From assembly GCF_009650435.1 (NCBI RefSeq), contig NZ_VVIP01000049.1, forward strand, positions 100,563 to 164,562: DNA of 64,000 bases, given 5' to 3'. The notes under the pieces are model-generated. The model was not told the DNA's origin. It searched no databases and was given only the letters and a program-made list of their open reading frames with translations. This DNA comes from Foetidibacter luteolus (GTDB taxonomy: Bacteria; Bacteroidota; Bacteroidia; Chitinophagales; Chitinophagaceae). The translations under genes and the position numbers were made by a program. Positions 42,674-51,398 of this stretch are shown in pieces (the stretch's first letter is position 1; every line of letters starts with the position of its first letter).

Positions 42674-45175
42674 TCAGGAAGCTTTATTTATATTTCTTTT
42701 TTTCCTGCGATATTCCTGCCATATTGCAATAATAATAACCAGCCAGCTTAAACCTGAAGCAACTCTTTGTATAGTAAGGCTTCCATAGTATGACGCTGGC
42801 TTGAACTCAAAGCGTATGGTATGAGTGCCAGCAGGGACCGGCAAGCCTCTCAAAGCATAATTAGTTTTAATTATCATTGCCTCTTTGTCATCAACGTAAG
42901 CTTTCCATCCCCTATCATAGTAGATATCGCTAAATACCGCAAATTGGTTACTTTTTGCTTTAAAGCTATATGTGGCTACATCATTATCATTGTCGATAAG
43001 TAATATCTGAGCACTTGAATCAGGTTGAGGTGAAAGGCCAATGCTCTTTTGATATGATTCTTCTATAATGGCTGTATCCCTTGTATTCGCAGAATCTAGG
43101 GCTTTCATAGCGCTGACCGGATCTCTAACATACTGAATACCCTTTACAAGCCAGCAGCTTCCAAAAGCATCAGGATTAGTATAAACCTGCGGTTGCCCCT
43201 GCTGGTCCTGCTGTATTACATATTTAGTATTAAGCATATTCAAAACCCTAAAATTCATTGGTTGTTTTCGGAGTTGATAATTGAGGACGTCTTCCGCTAG
43301 TCCAAGCTTTGCCGGACTGTATCCACCTACAGAATTATGATGATACGAAGTATGAGCATCGTTAAATATGTTCGTGGTTAAATTTAAAACCCTGTAATAC
43401 CCCGTATCTTTTAGTATCTGCAGGTCAGCCGCAGATGGTTTAAAATAATTTTCATCATACTCTTCCTGCGTTTGAAAGCTTTCATCATTTAAGTATCTCC
43501 TACCAATTGCCAAAACATCAATAGAGCTCGACACAATCAGTACTATTATAGCTGCTCTTGCTTTTATTTTATTTTTAACTACCAGCCACAAAGTTCCGAA
43601 TGCAAGACCAATAAAAATGATAGATCTTATCAGGTCTCCGGCAAACAGGGCTTTACGGTCTTGTATAAGGGCATTATAAAAGCTCTTTGCTTCACCTTCG
43701 TTACCACGGGTAATTTGTGATAAAAAACTTTTTACACTTTCATCATTATCCGCGCCAACATAAGTAAAAAAGAAGTACATGACTATAGCTACGCCCAATA
43801 CACATCCTACAGCAAGGCCGGCATTCTTCAATGCCTTAAACCTTTGCGACAGGTCTTTCTCCTCGAAAAAGAATTTCTGCAATGCCAGTACTGCTAATAA
43901 AGGAAACAACAATTGAGGAATAACCGCTGCTTGAGAAGGGGCCCGAAACTTATTATAAAGAGGGAGATAATCAAACAAAAAATCGTTCAAAAAACTAAAA
44001 TTCCTGCCCCACGAGAGGGCGACAAAGAAAACAGATGCGAACAGTATCCACCATTTATCTATTGATTTCACATATACCAAACCCAAAATAAACAAAAAAC
44101 AAATGACCGCGCCCAGGTAAGCAGGTCCGGAGGTAGTCTCATTTGGTTTTGACATTCCCCCCCAATAAGCAGGCATATAAGAGGCTATCTGAACAGCCTG
44201 ATCTTCAGGAATGCCTTTTTCTTCAGCCAGTTTTGCAATATGGGAAGTGCCGTCTAGTTCTCCGGAACTACTTCCCCCAAATATCCTGGGGATCAGCATA
44301 GTGAAACTTTCTGCCTTCAAGAAACTCCAGTTGAAAGCATAATCAATTGGAAGCCCGGATGTTTGTTTGCTTTTGCCTGCAGTAGTATCTATACTTAAAG
44401 TGCCGCCGCGCATAGTAGCTTTCGAATAATCCAAAGTCGTTGCTAATATAACTATGTTTCCCAAAATACCTATCACAACGCTTGATACAAGAGTAAGAGT
44501 AGATAGAGTGATATGTTTGTAATCTCTTCGTTTTATAAAGTAAACTGCATAAAATGCTGCAACAAAGAATGCGAGAATAGCAAAGTAATATGACATTTGC
44601 AAGTGATTCATTTGTATCAGGAGAAAGCTAAAAACTATGGTTGCTGCAGCCCCAATCCAGTACTTTTTTTGAAATACGAGCAAGATAGCTGCAAGCAGAG
44701 CAGGCATATATGCCATTGCCTGTACTTTTGTTACATGTCCCACCACAATAATAATAGGGTCGTAAGTGGCATAGGCATAGGCTATACTTCCTAAGATACC
44801 TATCCATGAGTTTACCCGCATTACCTGACTCAAAAAATAAAAACAGGTACATAGCAGAAAAAAGAAGCTGATGGGTTGAGGTAAAAAAAGAGTAAACAAG
44901 TAGTGGAGGTAACCGAGGTTTACTGGATCATCTACATCCATGGCAATCTGGTAACCAGGCATTCCGCCAAACATACTATTAACCCATAACGGGAAATGAC
45001 CATGAGTTTCTTTATACTTAAATGAAGACTGTGCCATACCCTTCCAGTGAGAAAGGTCGGCTTGGTTTACCACTTTACCTTCCAGCGCTGGTTTACAATA
45101 GATTACGGCAACTACTAAAAAAATGCCCACAGCTATAATGTGGGGCAACAGGTTCTTCCACGAAAATTGCTTCAT
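42674..45175 (-). CDS. YfhO-family membrane protein
   Basis: An 833-residue integral membrane protein with about a dozen helices and a long soluble C-terminal part (about 560-800). The early extracytoplasmic loop with DLSHWKGMAQSSFKYKETHG, FPLWVNSMFGGMPGYQIAMD and the later YLPLYNKFRAPSQAAVI fit the YfhO family, GT-C-type proteins implicated in adding sugars to teichoic acid or other envelope polymers. It ends the glycan cluster. The C-terminal region (FSDIYYDRGWKAYVDD...LRGLPVPAGTHTIRF) is the conserved YfhO tail. Confidence 0.88.
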   Translation of the reverse strand: MKQFSWKNLLPHIIAVGIFLVVAVIYCKPALEGKVVNQADLSHWKGMAQSSFKYKETHGHFPLWVNSMFGGMPGYQIAMDVDDPVNLGYLHYLFTLFLPQPISFFFLLCTCFYFLSQVMRVNSWIGILGSIAYAYATYDPIIIVVGHVTKVQAMAYMPALLAAILLVFQKKYWIGAAATIVFSFLLIQMNHLQMSYYFAILAFFVAAFYAVYFIKRRDYKHITLSTLTLVSSVVIGILGNIVILATTLDYSKATMRGGTLSIDTTAGKSKQTSGLPIDYAFNWSFLKAESFTMLIPRIFGGSSSGELDGTSHIAKLAEEKGIPEDQAVQIASYMPAYWGGMSKPNETTSGPAYLGAVICFLFILGLVYVKSIDKWWILFASVFFVALSWGRNFSFLNDFLFDYLPLYNKFRAPSQAAVIPQLLFPLLAVLALQKFFFEEKDLSQRFKALKNAGLAVGCVLGVAIVMYFFFTYVGADNDESVKSFLSQITRGNEGEAKSFYNALIQDRKALFAGDLIRSIIFIGLAFGTLWLVVKNKIKARAAIIVLIVSSSIDVLAIGRRYLNDESFQTQEEYDENYFKPSAADLQILKDTGYYRVLNLTTNIFNDAHTSYHHNSVGGYSPAKLGLAEDVLNYQLRKQPMNFRVLNMLNTKYVIQQDQQGQPQVYTNPDAFGSCWLVKGIQYVRDPVSAMKALDSANTRDTAIIEESYQKSIGLSPQPDSSAQILLIDNDNDVATYSFKAKSNQFAVFSDIYYDRGWKAYVDDKEAMIIKTNYALRGLPVPAGTHTIRFEFKPASYYGSLTIQRVASGLSWLVIIIAIWQEYRRKKRNINKAS

Positions 45176-45297
45176 GCGGTTGTTTTAAACTTGGCAAACG
45201 TACATGAACAATCTAAAACGGCAAAGAGTTTAGCGCTGGATGGTTGTGCACCAACAAAATTTTAACCGCCCGGCAGCGGTTACCACCAAACCGCCCC

Positions 45298-45708
45298 CTA
45301 CCTGGCCCAAAATTTCCACCAATGTTTCCTCTCCTCAGCTACGGTTTCTTCAGAGTAAGATTCTCCATCCTGGCCCAGCACCCTGGCTGCAAGGGCCCGG
45401 GCAATGCTGTTCATTTTTTCCAGCACATCGGCATCGGGGTTAAAAACGGTAATATTTCCAGATTTAAATTCAAACTTGGCAGGTTTATAAGTAATGGCCC
45501 AAGGGTCGTCAACCAGCCAGATGGCTTTAAAGCTGCTGCTGTTTTTGGAAAGGCTTGCGCTGGCTGCAAAAGATGTTTTTGAGAGGTTATCGAAACGCAT
45601 TTCCCTGTCGTTGGCTATATAGGCAATCCATTCTTCCAGGGTTATTTCTTTGGAGGCATCTACATCGTACCAGTTGTCTTTGCGGGTTATATGAACTTCA
45701 TAGCCCAT
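45298..45708 (-). CDS. conserved hypothetical protein
   Basis: A 136-residue cytoplasmic protein starting MGYEVHITRKDNWYDVDASK, followed by ITLEEWIAYIANDREMRFDN, a sequence pattern found in conserved hypothetical proteins across bacteria. It ends in a basic, Trp-rich tail (RKHWWKFWAR). No enzymatic motif. It lies between the YfhO gene and a repeat-rich region, alone. Confidence 0.7.
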   Translation of the reverse strand: MGYEVHITRKDNWYDVDASKEITLEEWIAYIANDREMRFDNLSKTSFAASASLSKNSSSFKAIWLVDDPWAITYKPAKFEFKSGNITVFNPDADVLEKMNSIARALAARVLGQDGESYSEETVAEERKHWWKFWAR

Positions 45709-45939
45709 TTTAAACCAGTGTTTTAAGGTTTAGAAATTTGGAGTGTTCCTGTAATGCCCTAACAGCATCCTGGAAAAACATGTTCTTTGCAATAGCTGTG
45801 CCGGAAAACGGATTGCTCATTTACAACTACTTACGTTTAAGCCGTACTAAAAGTTTTTCCATTTAAGAGAAAAGGGCCCTCCCAAAAAGAAATATAAAAC
45901 CGGGGATAATTGTATAAACGCAGGATGTGCTACTACTGC

Positions 45940-46098
45940 GCCAGGGATTGAAGCGGTTACCCCGCTGAAGCCATCGCAGCAAAGCCTTGTGGCGGAGTAT
46001 GAGCACAACCGAGAAAAAGCACCTAAATGTTGCTTCGGCGAAGGTTGTGAACGCAGTTCTGTCCGGTGCCCTTGCCATAGCTTGGGCAGGCGCCATGA
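45940..46098 (+). repeat. R3 repeat, full copy
   Basis: CAGGGATTGAAGCGGTTACC, GTATGAGCACAACCGAG, CTAAATGTTGCTTCGGCGAA, GGTTGTGAACGCAGTTCTGT, CCTTGCCATAGCTTGGGCAG. The same block order is present at 56976-57122. Confidence 0.8.
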
Positions 46099-46292
46099 AT
46101 ATGTATGATGTAAGATGTTTTTAAAGTACGATTTACGAAGTATTTTTTTACCACCACCCACCTGCCTGGGAATGTACGATGCAAAAAAGCGTACAAACTG
46201 CCAGCCCTCCCCTTTCGCCATTTACTTCTCCCCCACTCGCCTTACTAACCATAGTGCCACGTACCAGGTTTACGGATTTCGTAATAATCCGC

Positions 46293-46304
46293 GCAAACGT
46301 TTGC
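46293..46304. promoter_or_regulatory. palindromic operator GCAAACGTTTGC
   Basis: A perfect 12-bp palindrome with a central CG, of the type bound by LacI/GalR-family regulators. It is 42 bp upstream of TATGTTTG (46346-46353), which matches the Bacteroidota -7 element. The core CAAACGTTTG is repeated upstream of the GH20 gene at 49529. Confidence 0.55.
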
Positions 46305-46432
46305 ATTTTTTCGTTACAGGGTGTAACCTTGCAACTTAAATGAGATATGTTTGCGTGCCGTAACCCGTTGCTTTGAAAAGAGTGACTATACCATAGCAAC
46401 AGTTTTTTATTTATCTTTTGCCGCTCTAACCA

Positions 46433-47395
46433 ATGAACATGAAACAGTTGATAACATTGCTGAATGTATGCCTGGCCTTTTCTTCTTTTGCTCAAAACAG
46501 CGTCGGGGATTTTAAACCCTATGAAACCACTATACCCGGCAGCACCGTAAAATTTACCATGACTCCCATACCTGCCGGCAGTTTTGACATGGGCAGCAGC
46601 GATAAAGACCCTTTGCACAAACCTGATGAAGGCCCGCAAAAACAAGTGACTGTTGATGCTTTCTGGATGGGCGTGCATGAAGTAACCTACGACGAATTCC
46701 TGCTGTTTTTTAACGACCAGGCTACCAGTGTTAACAGCGATGTGGATGCAGTTACCCGCCCCACACCGCAATACATAGACTTAAGCTGGGGTATGGGCAA
46801 AGCCGGCGGTTTTCCGGTTAACAGTATGTCTCAGATGGCGGCTGCAACTTATTGCCGCTGGTTGTACAAAAAAACGGGTGTATTCTACCGGTTGCCTACC
46901 GAGGCGGAATGGGAATATGCCAGCCGTGCCGGTAAAACTACCGCTTACTATTTTGGGGATGACAGTGCCAGTTTGGGCGATTATGGTTGGTTTGCCGGCA
47001 ACAGTGGCTTAAAGTACCATAAAGTAGGCGAAAAGAAGCCCAATGCATGGGGCCTGTACGATATGCTTGGCAATGTGGCCGAATGGACGCTGGACCAATA
47101 TGATGAAAATTATTTCACCACCATTGGCGACAATCCCAAAAACCCGTTGGTGCCCGCAGAAAAGCGTTACCCACGCAGTGTACGCGGTGGCGGCTACCTT
47201 GAAAATGCCGGTGCGCTACGCTGTGCCAGCCGGGATAAATCCATTGCATCCTGGAACCGGCGCGACCCACAGATACCCAAGAGCAAATGGTGGCTTACAG
47301 ATGGCATGCAGGTGGGCTTTAGGCTGGTAAGGCCGCTGGTACAGCCTTCTGCCGACGAAATTGAAGCCTTTTATAAAAATTATACCGGCCGGTAA
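46433..47395 (+). CDS. SUMF1/FGE-fold protein, probably not a formylglycine generator
   Basis: A 320-residue secreted protein (signal through SSFAQ) with the SUMF1 fold: PAGSFDMGS (47-55), FWMGVHEVTYDEF, RLPTEAEWEYASRAG, GLYDMLGNVAEWT and VRGGGY before a C-terminal GFRLVR. Sulfatase-activating enzymes use two cysteines in CxxxxxC near this point; here only RCASRD survives and the earlier position is not Cys (GALRC). It is therefore likely a nonheme-iron or binding relative (EgtB/PvdO type). A Gfo/Idh oxidoreductase follows 116 bp downstream. Confidence 0.8.
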   Translation: MNMKQLITLLNVCLAFSSFAQNSVGDFKPYETTIPGSTVKFTMTPIPAGSFDMGSSDKDPLHKPDEGPQKQVTVDAFWMGVHEVTYDEFLLFFNDQATSVNSDVDAVTRPTPQYIDLSWGMGKAGGFPVNSMSQMAAATYCRWLYKKTGVFYRLPTEAEWEYASRAGKTTAYYFGDDSASLGDYGWFAGNSGLKYHKVGEKKPNAWGLYDMLGNVAEWTLDQYDENYFTTIGDNPKNPLVPAEKRYPRSVRGGGYLENAGALRCASRDKSIASWNRRDPQIPKSKWWLTDGMQVGFRLVRPLVQPSADEIEAFYKNYTGR

Positions 47396-47511
47396 TGGCA
47401 AACGGGATAATTAATAACCAGTAAATAATAAATATCAACCAACAGGCTCCTGCAGAAATGTGTAACTTACGGGGCTTTGAAAATTCATTGCAAACTCTCA
47501 AATTCAACAAT

Positions 47512-48840
47512 ATGACTAACGATGCAACAAACACCGGCGGCAAATCACGCCGCGATTTTGTAAAACAAACATCCCTTATTGCCGGCGGGTTAATGGCTGC
47601 CCCTCTGCTCAGCAAAGCCAATTTTTTCTCCGGCTCGGATGATGCCATAAAAATTGCCCTGGTTGGCTGCGGCGGCCGCGGTACAGGCGCAGCTTCACAG
47701 GCTTTAAGTACCAAACAAAATATAAAGCTGGTGGCCATGGCCGATGCTTTTAAAGACAGGCTTGATGGTGCTTACAAAGAACTTACCAGCGGCGAAAATT
47801 TTGACGCCAAACGTGTTGATGTGCCTGAAGACAGAAAATTTGTTGGCTTTGATGGATACCAGAAAGCCATTGCACTGGCCGATGTGGTGATACTCGCTAC
47901 ACCTCCCGGCTTCAGGCCCATTCATTTTGAAGAAGCGGTAAAACAAGGCAAGCATGTGTTTATGGAAAAACCCGTTGCTACAGACCCCGCGGGTGTGCAA
48001 AAAGTATTGGCTGCCGCAGAGCAGGCCAAAGCCAAAAAGTTAAACGTGGTGGTGGGCCTGCAGCGCCATTACCAGAACTCTTACCGCGAACTGTTTAAAC
48101 GCAAAGACCTTGTAGGCGATATAACTTCTTCGCAAGCCTGGTGGAATAACGACGGCGTTTGGGTTAAACAACGCCAGGCTGGCCAAACCGAAATGGAATA
48201 CCAGATGCGCAATTGGTACTATTTTGTATGGCTTTGCGGCGACCATATTTGCGAACAGCATATACATAACATAGATGTTATTAACTGGTTTAAGGGTGGT
48301 TACCCTGTAAAAGCCCAGGGCATGGGCGGCCGCCAGGTACGTACCGGTAAAGAATACGGCGAAATATTCGACCATCATTATGTTGAATTTGTTTACGAAG
48401 ATGGTTCCATACTTAACAGCCAGTGCCGCCACATACCCGGTACCATGAGTAAAGTGGATGAACTGCTGATTGGCACCAAAGGAAAAATACAGGCTGGCGC
48501 GGCCAATATTGTTGACCTGAAAGGCAACGTATTGTACCAGTTTGATAAAAAGACCGAAAACAATCCCTACCAGACAGAACACGACGAACTGTTTGAAGCC
48601 ATTGCCAAAGGAGAATACAAATTCTGGGATGCGGAAAACGGGGCCAAAAGCTCAATGACATCCATACTGGGCAGGATGGCTACTTACAGTGGCGAAGTGA
48701 TTGACTGGAACAAAGCCATTAACAGCGGTATTGACCTGCATCCCAAAACCTATACATGGGATACGGTGCCGCCGGTAGTGCCCAACTCACAAGGTGCTTA
48801 TGTAATTGCAACGCCGGGCGTTACAAAATACAGCGTGTAG
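47512..48840 (+). CDS. Tat-exported Gfo/Idh/MocA-family oxidoreductase
   Basis: A 442-residue NAD(P)-dependent oxidoreductase. The start at 47512 gives a twin-arginine signal, KSRRDFVKQTSLIAGGLMAA (10-29). The Rossmann motif VGCGGRGTG is near 50-58, the EKPVA catalytic-helix motif lies near 150 (FMEKPVATD), and the HIHNIDVINW segment near 254 supplies the conserved His. These enzymes act on sugars, sugar amines or inositols. It follows the SUMF1-fold gene and is followed by a hairpin terminator. A catabolic or glycan role is likely. Confidence 0.9.
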   Translation: MTNDATNTGGKSRRDFVKQTSLIAGGLMAAPLLSKANFFSGSDDAIKIALVGCGGRGTGAASQALSTKQNIKLVAMADAFKDRLDGAYKELTSGENFDAKRVDVPEDRKFVGFDGYQKAIALADVVILATPPGFRPIHFEEAVKQGKHVFMEKPVATDPAGVQKVLAAAEQAKAKKLNVVVGLQRHYQNSYRELFKRKDLVGDITSSQAWWNNDGVWVKQRQAGQTEMEYQMRNWYYFVWLCGDHICEQHIHNIDVINWFKGGYPVKAQGMGGRQVRTGKEYGEIFDHHYVEFVYEDGSILNSQCRHIPGTMSKVDELLIGTKGKIQAGAANIVDLKGNVLYQFDKKTENNPYQTEHDELFEAIAKGEYKFWDAENGAKSSMTSILGRMATYSGEVIDWNKAINSGIDLHPKTYTWDTVPPVVPNSQGAYVIATPGVTKYSV

Positions 48841-48864
48841 AACAACATTTATAGTAATTATTTC

Positions 48865-48892
48865 AAGCCGGAACTGCGTTTCCGGCTTTTTT
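48865..48892 (+). terminator. hairpin terminator after the oxidoreductase
   Basis: AAGCCGGAA-CTGCGT-TTCCGGCTT (48865-48888) forms a nine-base-pair stem followed by a T run, 24 bp after the stop codon. Confidence 0.85.
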
Positions 48893-48914
48893 GTGTATGG
48901 TACCGGCTGTAGAA

Positions 48915-48990
48915 TTTTATGGCATCGCCTGTTGCGTCGCACTACGTTCATCGGTTGGTTTTTCATGGCATCTTTTCAGACCCGGAAGTT
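48915..48990 (+). repeat. dispersed R2 repeat
   Basis: TTTTATGGCATCGCCTG, core TTGCGTCGCA at 48932-48941, CTACGTTCATCGG, TTTTTCATGGCATCTTTTCA, GACCCGGA. It begins a 550-bp repeat-filled intergenic region. Confidence 0.8.
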
Positions 48991-48992
48991 CA

Positions 48993-49315
48993 AGTGTCTG
49001 CCAGCTTTGCTGCCAGACACGTTGCCATTCAAGGTCATCACAACCCACATCCATTCCAGAAAGCTTTAATCGGTTTTTATGCTTTTCTCACCCGCAGGTG
49101 GCAGAAGCGGGTGCAACAGGTTATGGTTGCAGTGTCTGCCAGCTTTGCTGCCAGACACGTTGCCAATCAGGGTATCTACAACCCACATCCATTCCAGAAA
49201 GCTTTAATCCGCAGCGCCGCTTTATGCTTCTGGCACCTGTAGGTGGCAGAAGCGGCTGCAGCAGGTTATGGTTGCAGTGTCTGCCAGCTTTGCTGCCAGA
49301 CGCGTTGCCATTCAA
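48993..49315 (+). repeat. tandem hairpin units, 2.3 copies
   Basis: Units begin at 48993, 49131 and 49276 (periods 138 and 145). Each starts AGTGTCTGCCAGCTTTGCTG followed by CCAGACACGTTGCCA, a 12-bp stem with one mismatch, then AACCCACATCCATTCCAGAA, AGCTTTAATC and GGTGGCAGAAGCGG. The third unit is truncated. A related single unit occurs near 32564. Confidence 0.85.
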
Positions 49316-49364
49316 TTCAAGTGGCTAATAGAACATAAGGAGCAGAGAATTCCGCTCCTTACTT

Positions 49365-49470
49365 AACCTTCCTTGTTCTTTGTTCGATATTCTCTACCTG
49401 GGTCTGAAAAGCTGCCCAAAGAACAGAACGATGAACGTACTGCGACGCAACGATGCTTTATTGAAATACC
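49365..49470 (-). repeat. dispersed R2 repeat, inverted
   Basis: On the plus strand CTTCCTTGTTCTTTGTTCGA, TATTCTCTACC, GGGTCTGAAAAGCTGCCCAA, AGAACAGAACGATGAACGTA and core TGCGACGCAA at 49441-49450: the inverse complement of the copy at 26351. Confidence 0.85.
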
Positions 49471-49528
49471 GGACTTCTGGCGCCAAAACGGAGAAATAAT
49501 AACAGTGCTTTAGTTATCATAAACGACT

Positions 49529-49538
49529 CAAACGTTTG
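49529..49538. promoter_or_regulatory. palindromic operator CAAACGTTTG
   Basis: A perfect 10-bp palindrome, the same core as at 46294, located 11 bp upstream of TATGTTTA (49550-49557), a near match to the Bacteroidota -7 element, and 74 bp upstream of the GH20 start. It would overlap the promoter, as expected for a repressor site. Confidence 0.55.
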
Positions 49539-49611
49539 CGTTGAAAGGATATGTTTATTTGCTTAGCTTAGCACGGCCTATAAAACACTAATGCTTTTTA
49601 AAACAAGATTC

Positions 49612-51237
49612 ATGAAAAAATTACTGGCTATTATGAGCGCCGCATTTGTAACAGCATCTGCAATGGCGCAGGTGAACATTATTCCCAAACCCGCGTCGCT
49701 ACAGGTGGGCAACGGCACTTTTACCATTACCCCTTCTACAAAAATTTCGTTAAGCACTGCCGGGCTTAACAGGCAGGCTGCTTTTTTTAACGATTATCTT
49801 CAAAAGTTTTATGGGTTTAAACTACCGCTGGCACAAGGCAGCAAAGCTGGCAAAAACAGCATTGTGCTTGGTTACAACAAACTAAATGGCAGCAAGCCCG
49901 GAGCGTACAGTCTTGAGGTAAACAACCATGGGGTAACCATTGGAGGAGACAATGCTGCCGGTGTTTTTTATGGCATACAAACCTTGATACAGTTGCTGCC
50001 GGCTCAGCCATCAAAGGAACTGGCCATTCAGCAGGTAAGCATTGTGGATTCTCCCCGTTTTGCCTACAGGGGCATGATGCTGGATGTAGGCCGCCACTTT
50101 TTTCCTGTAAAAGATGTAAAGAAGTTTATTGACTTTCTGGCCCTGCACAAAATCAACAACTTTCACTGGCATCTTACTGAAGACCAGGGCTGGAGAATTG
50201 AGATAAAGAAATACCCCAAACTTACACAGGTAGGTGGCTGCAGAAACGGTACCATCATTGGCCACCACCCCGGCACCGGCAATGATGATACCAAAGATTG
50301 CGGCTACTACACGCAGGCCCAGGTAAAAGAGATTGTAAAGTACGCCGCCGACCGTTTTATAACCGTGATACCGGAGATAGAACTGCCGGGCCACTCGTCT
50401 GCCGCCATTGCAGCTTATCCAAAACTTAGCTGTTTTCCTGACGAGCCTACAGAAATAGCCAAAGGCGTAACCTGGGCAGGCCCCAAAACAGGCAAGCAGG
50501 TGCAACAATCCTGGGGTGTGTACAGCGATGTATATTGCCCGAGTGAATACACTTTTAAATTTTTGCAGGATGTAATGGATGAGGTGGTACAGTTATTTCC
50601 GTCAAAATATATTCATATTGGCGGTGACGAATGCCCCAAAGACGCCTGGAAGAAAAGTGAATTTTGCCAGAAACTTATTAAAGACAAAAACCTGAAAGAC
50701 GAGCATGGCCTGCAAAGCTATTTTATTGGCCGCATTGAAAAATACCTGAACAGCAAAGGGCGCAACATTATTGGCTGGGATGAAATACTGGAAGGCGGCC
50801 TTGCCCCCAATGCTACTGTAATGAGCTGGCGTGGAGAACAAGGTGGCATTGAAGCCGCCCGCCAAAAACATAAAGTGATTATGACGCCTACCACTTATGT
50901 TTACTTTGACTATGCACAAAAGAAAAATGAAGACTCACTGGTTATAGGCGGTTACCTGCCGCTAAAAACGGTTTATAACTACAACCCGCTGCCGGCTGAA
51001 TTAACGCCGGAAGAGCAGCAATACATCATCGGCGCACAAGCCAATGTATGGACTGAATACATAGCCAACGCCGGCAAACTGCAATACATGATTTTTCCGC
51101 GTATGACTGCCCTGAGCGAAGTACTGTGGAGCAAACAGGATGACAAAAACTACGAGGATTTTAAAACCCGCCTGGCCGAACAATTTAAGCGCTATGACTT
51201 ATGGAAAGTGAAGTACGGGCAGATTGGAGATGAATAA
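49612..51237 (+). CDS. GH20 beta-N-acetylhexosaminidase
   Basis: A 541-residue secreted enzyme; the ATG at 49612 puts the signal (MKKLLAIMSAAFVTASAMAQ) at the N-terminus. A GH20b-type N-domain (about 20-140) precedes the catalytic barrel: RGMMLDVGRHFFP, NFHWHLTEDQGWR, PEIELPGHS and HIGGDECPK with the polarising Asp339 and acid Glu340. It releases terminal GlcNAc or GalNAc from chitin, peptidoglycan or glycoproteins. An R2 repeat and a palindromic operator precede it; a terminator follows. Confidence 0.93.
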   Translation: MKKLLAIMSAAFVTASAMAQVNIIPKPASLQVGNGTFTITPSTKISLSTAGLNRQAAFFNDYLQKFYGFKLPLAQGSKAGKNSIVLGYNKLNGSKPGAYSLEVNNHGVTIGGDNAAGVFYGIQTLIQLLPAQPSKELAIQQVSIVDSPRFAYRGMMLDVGRHFFPVKDVKKFIDFLALHKINNFHWHLTEDQGWRIEIKKYPKLTQVGGCRNGTIIGHHPGTGNDDTKDCGYYTQAQVKEIVKYAADRFITVIPEIELPGHSSAAIAAYPKLSCFPDEPTEIAKGVTWAGPKTGKQVQQSWGVYSDVYCPSEYTFKFLQDVMDEVVQLFPSKYIHIGGDECPKDAWKKSEFCQKLIKDKNLKDEHGLQSYFIGRIEKYLNSKGRNIIGWDEILEGGLAPNATVMSWRGEQGGIEAARQKHKVIMTPTTYVYFDYAQKKNEDSLVIGGYLPLKTVYNYNPLPAELTPEEQQYIIGAQANVWTEYIANAGKLQYMIFPRMTALSEVLWSKQDDKNYEDFKTRLAEQFKRYDLWKVKYGQIGDE

Positions 51238-51255
51238 AATATTGTTTTGATATTG

Positions 51256-51288
51256 AAGCCCTGGCCAAAAAATGCCAGGGCTTTTTTA
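51256..51288 (+). terminator. hairpin terminator after GH20
   Basis: AAGCCCTGGC (51256-51265) pairs with GCCAGGGCTT (51274-51283) and is followed by TTTT, 18 bp after the stop codon. Confidence 0.85.
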
Positions 51289-51398
51289 TGGTTTTAAAAG
51301 AAAATTAATTATTCCAGGAATTAGCTGAGTATAAAAACATGTAACTATTTTAGCCGGATTCGAAACTATTATCCAATATCAAACGCCGTAAAATACCC

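Larger units (their letters stand above)
45709..46432. other. intergenic region with R3 repeat and operator
   Basis: About 720 bp. It holds the long R3 repeat (45940-46098), a short stretch related to the 67-bp array (GTACGATTTACGAAGTA, 46128-46144), the palindrome GCAAACGTTTGC at 46293 and the promoter-like TATGTTTG at 46346. No gene. Confidence 0.65.
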
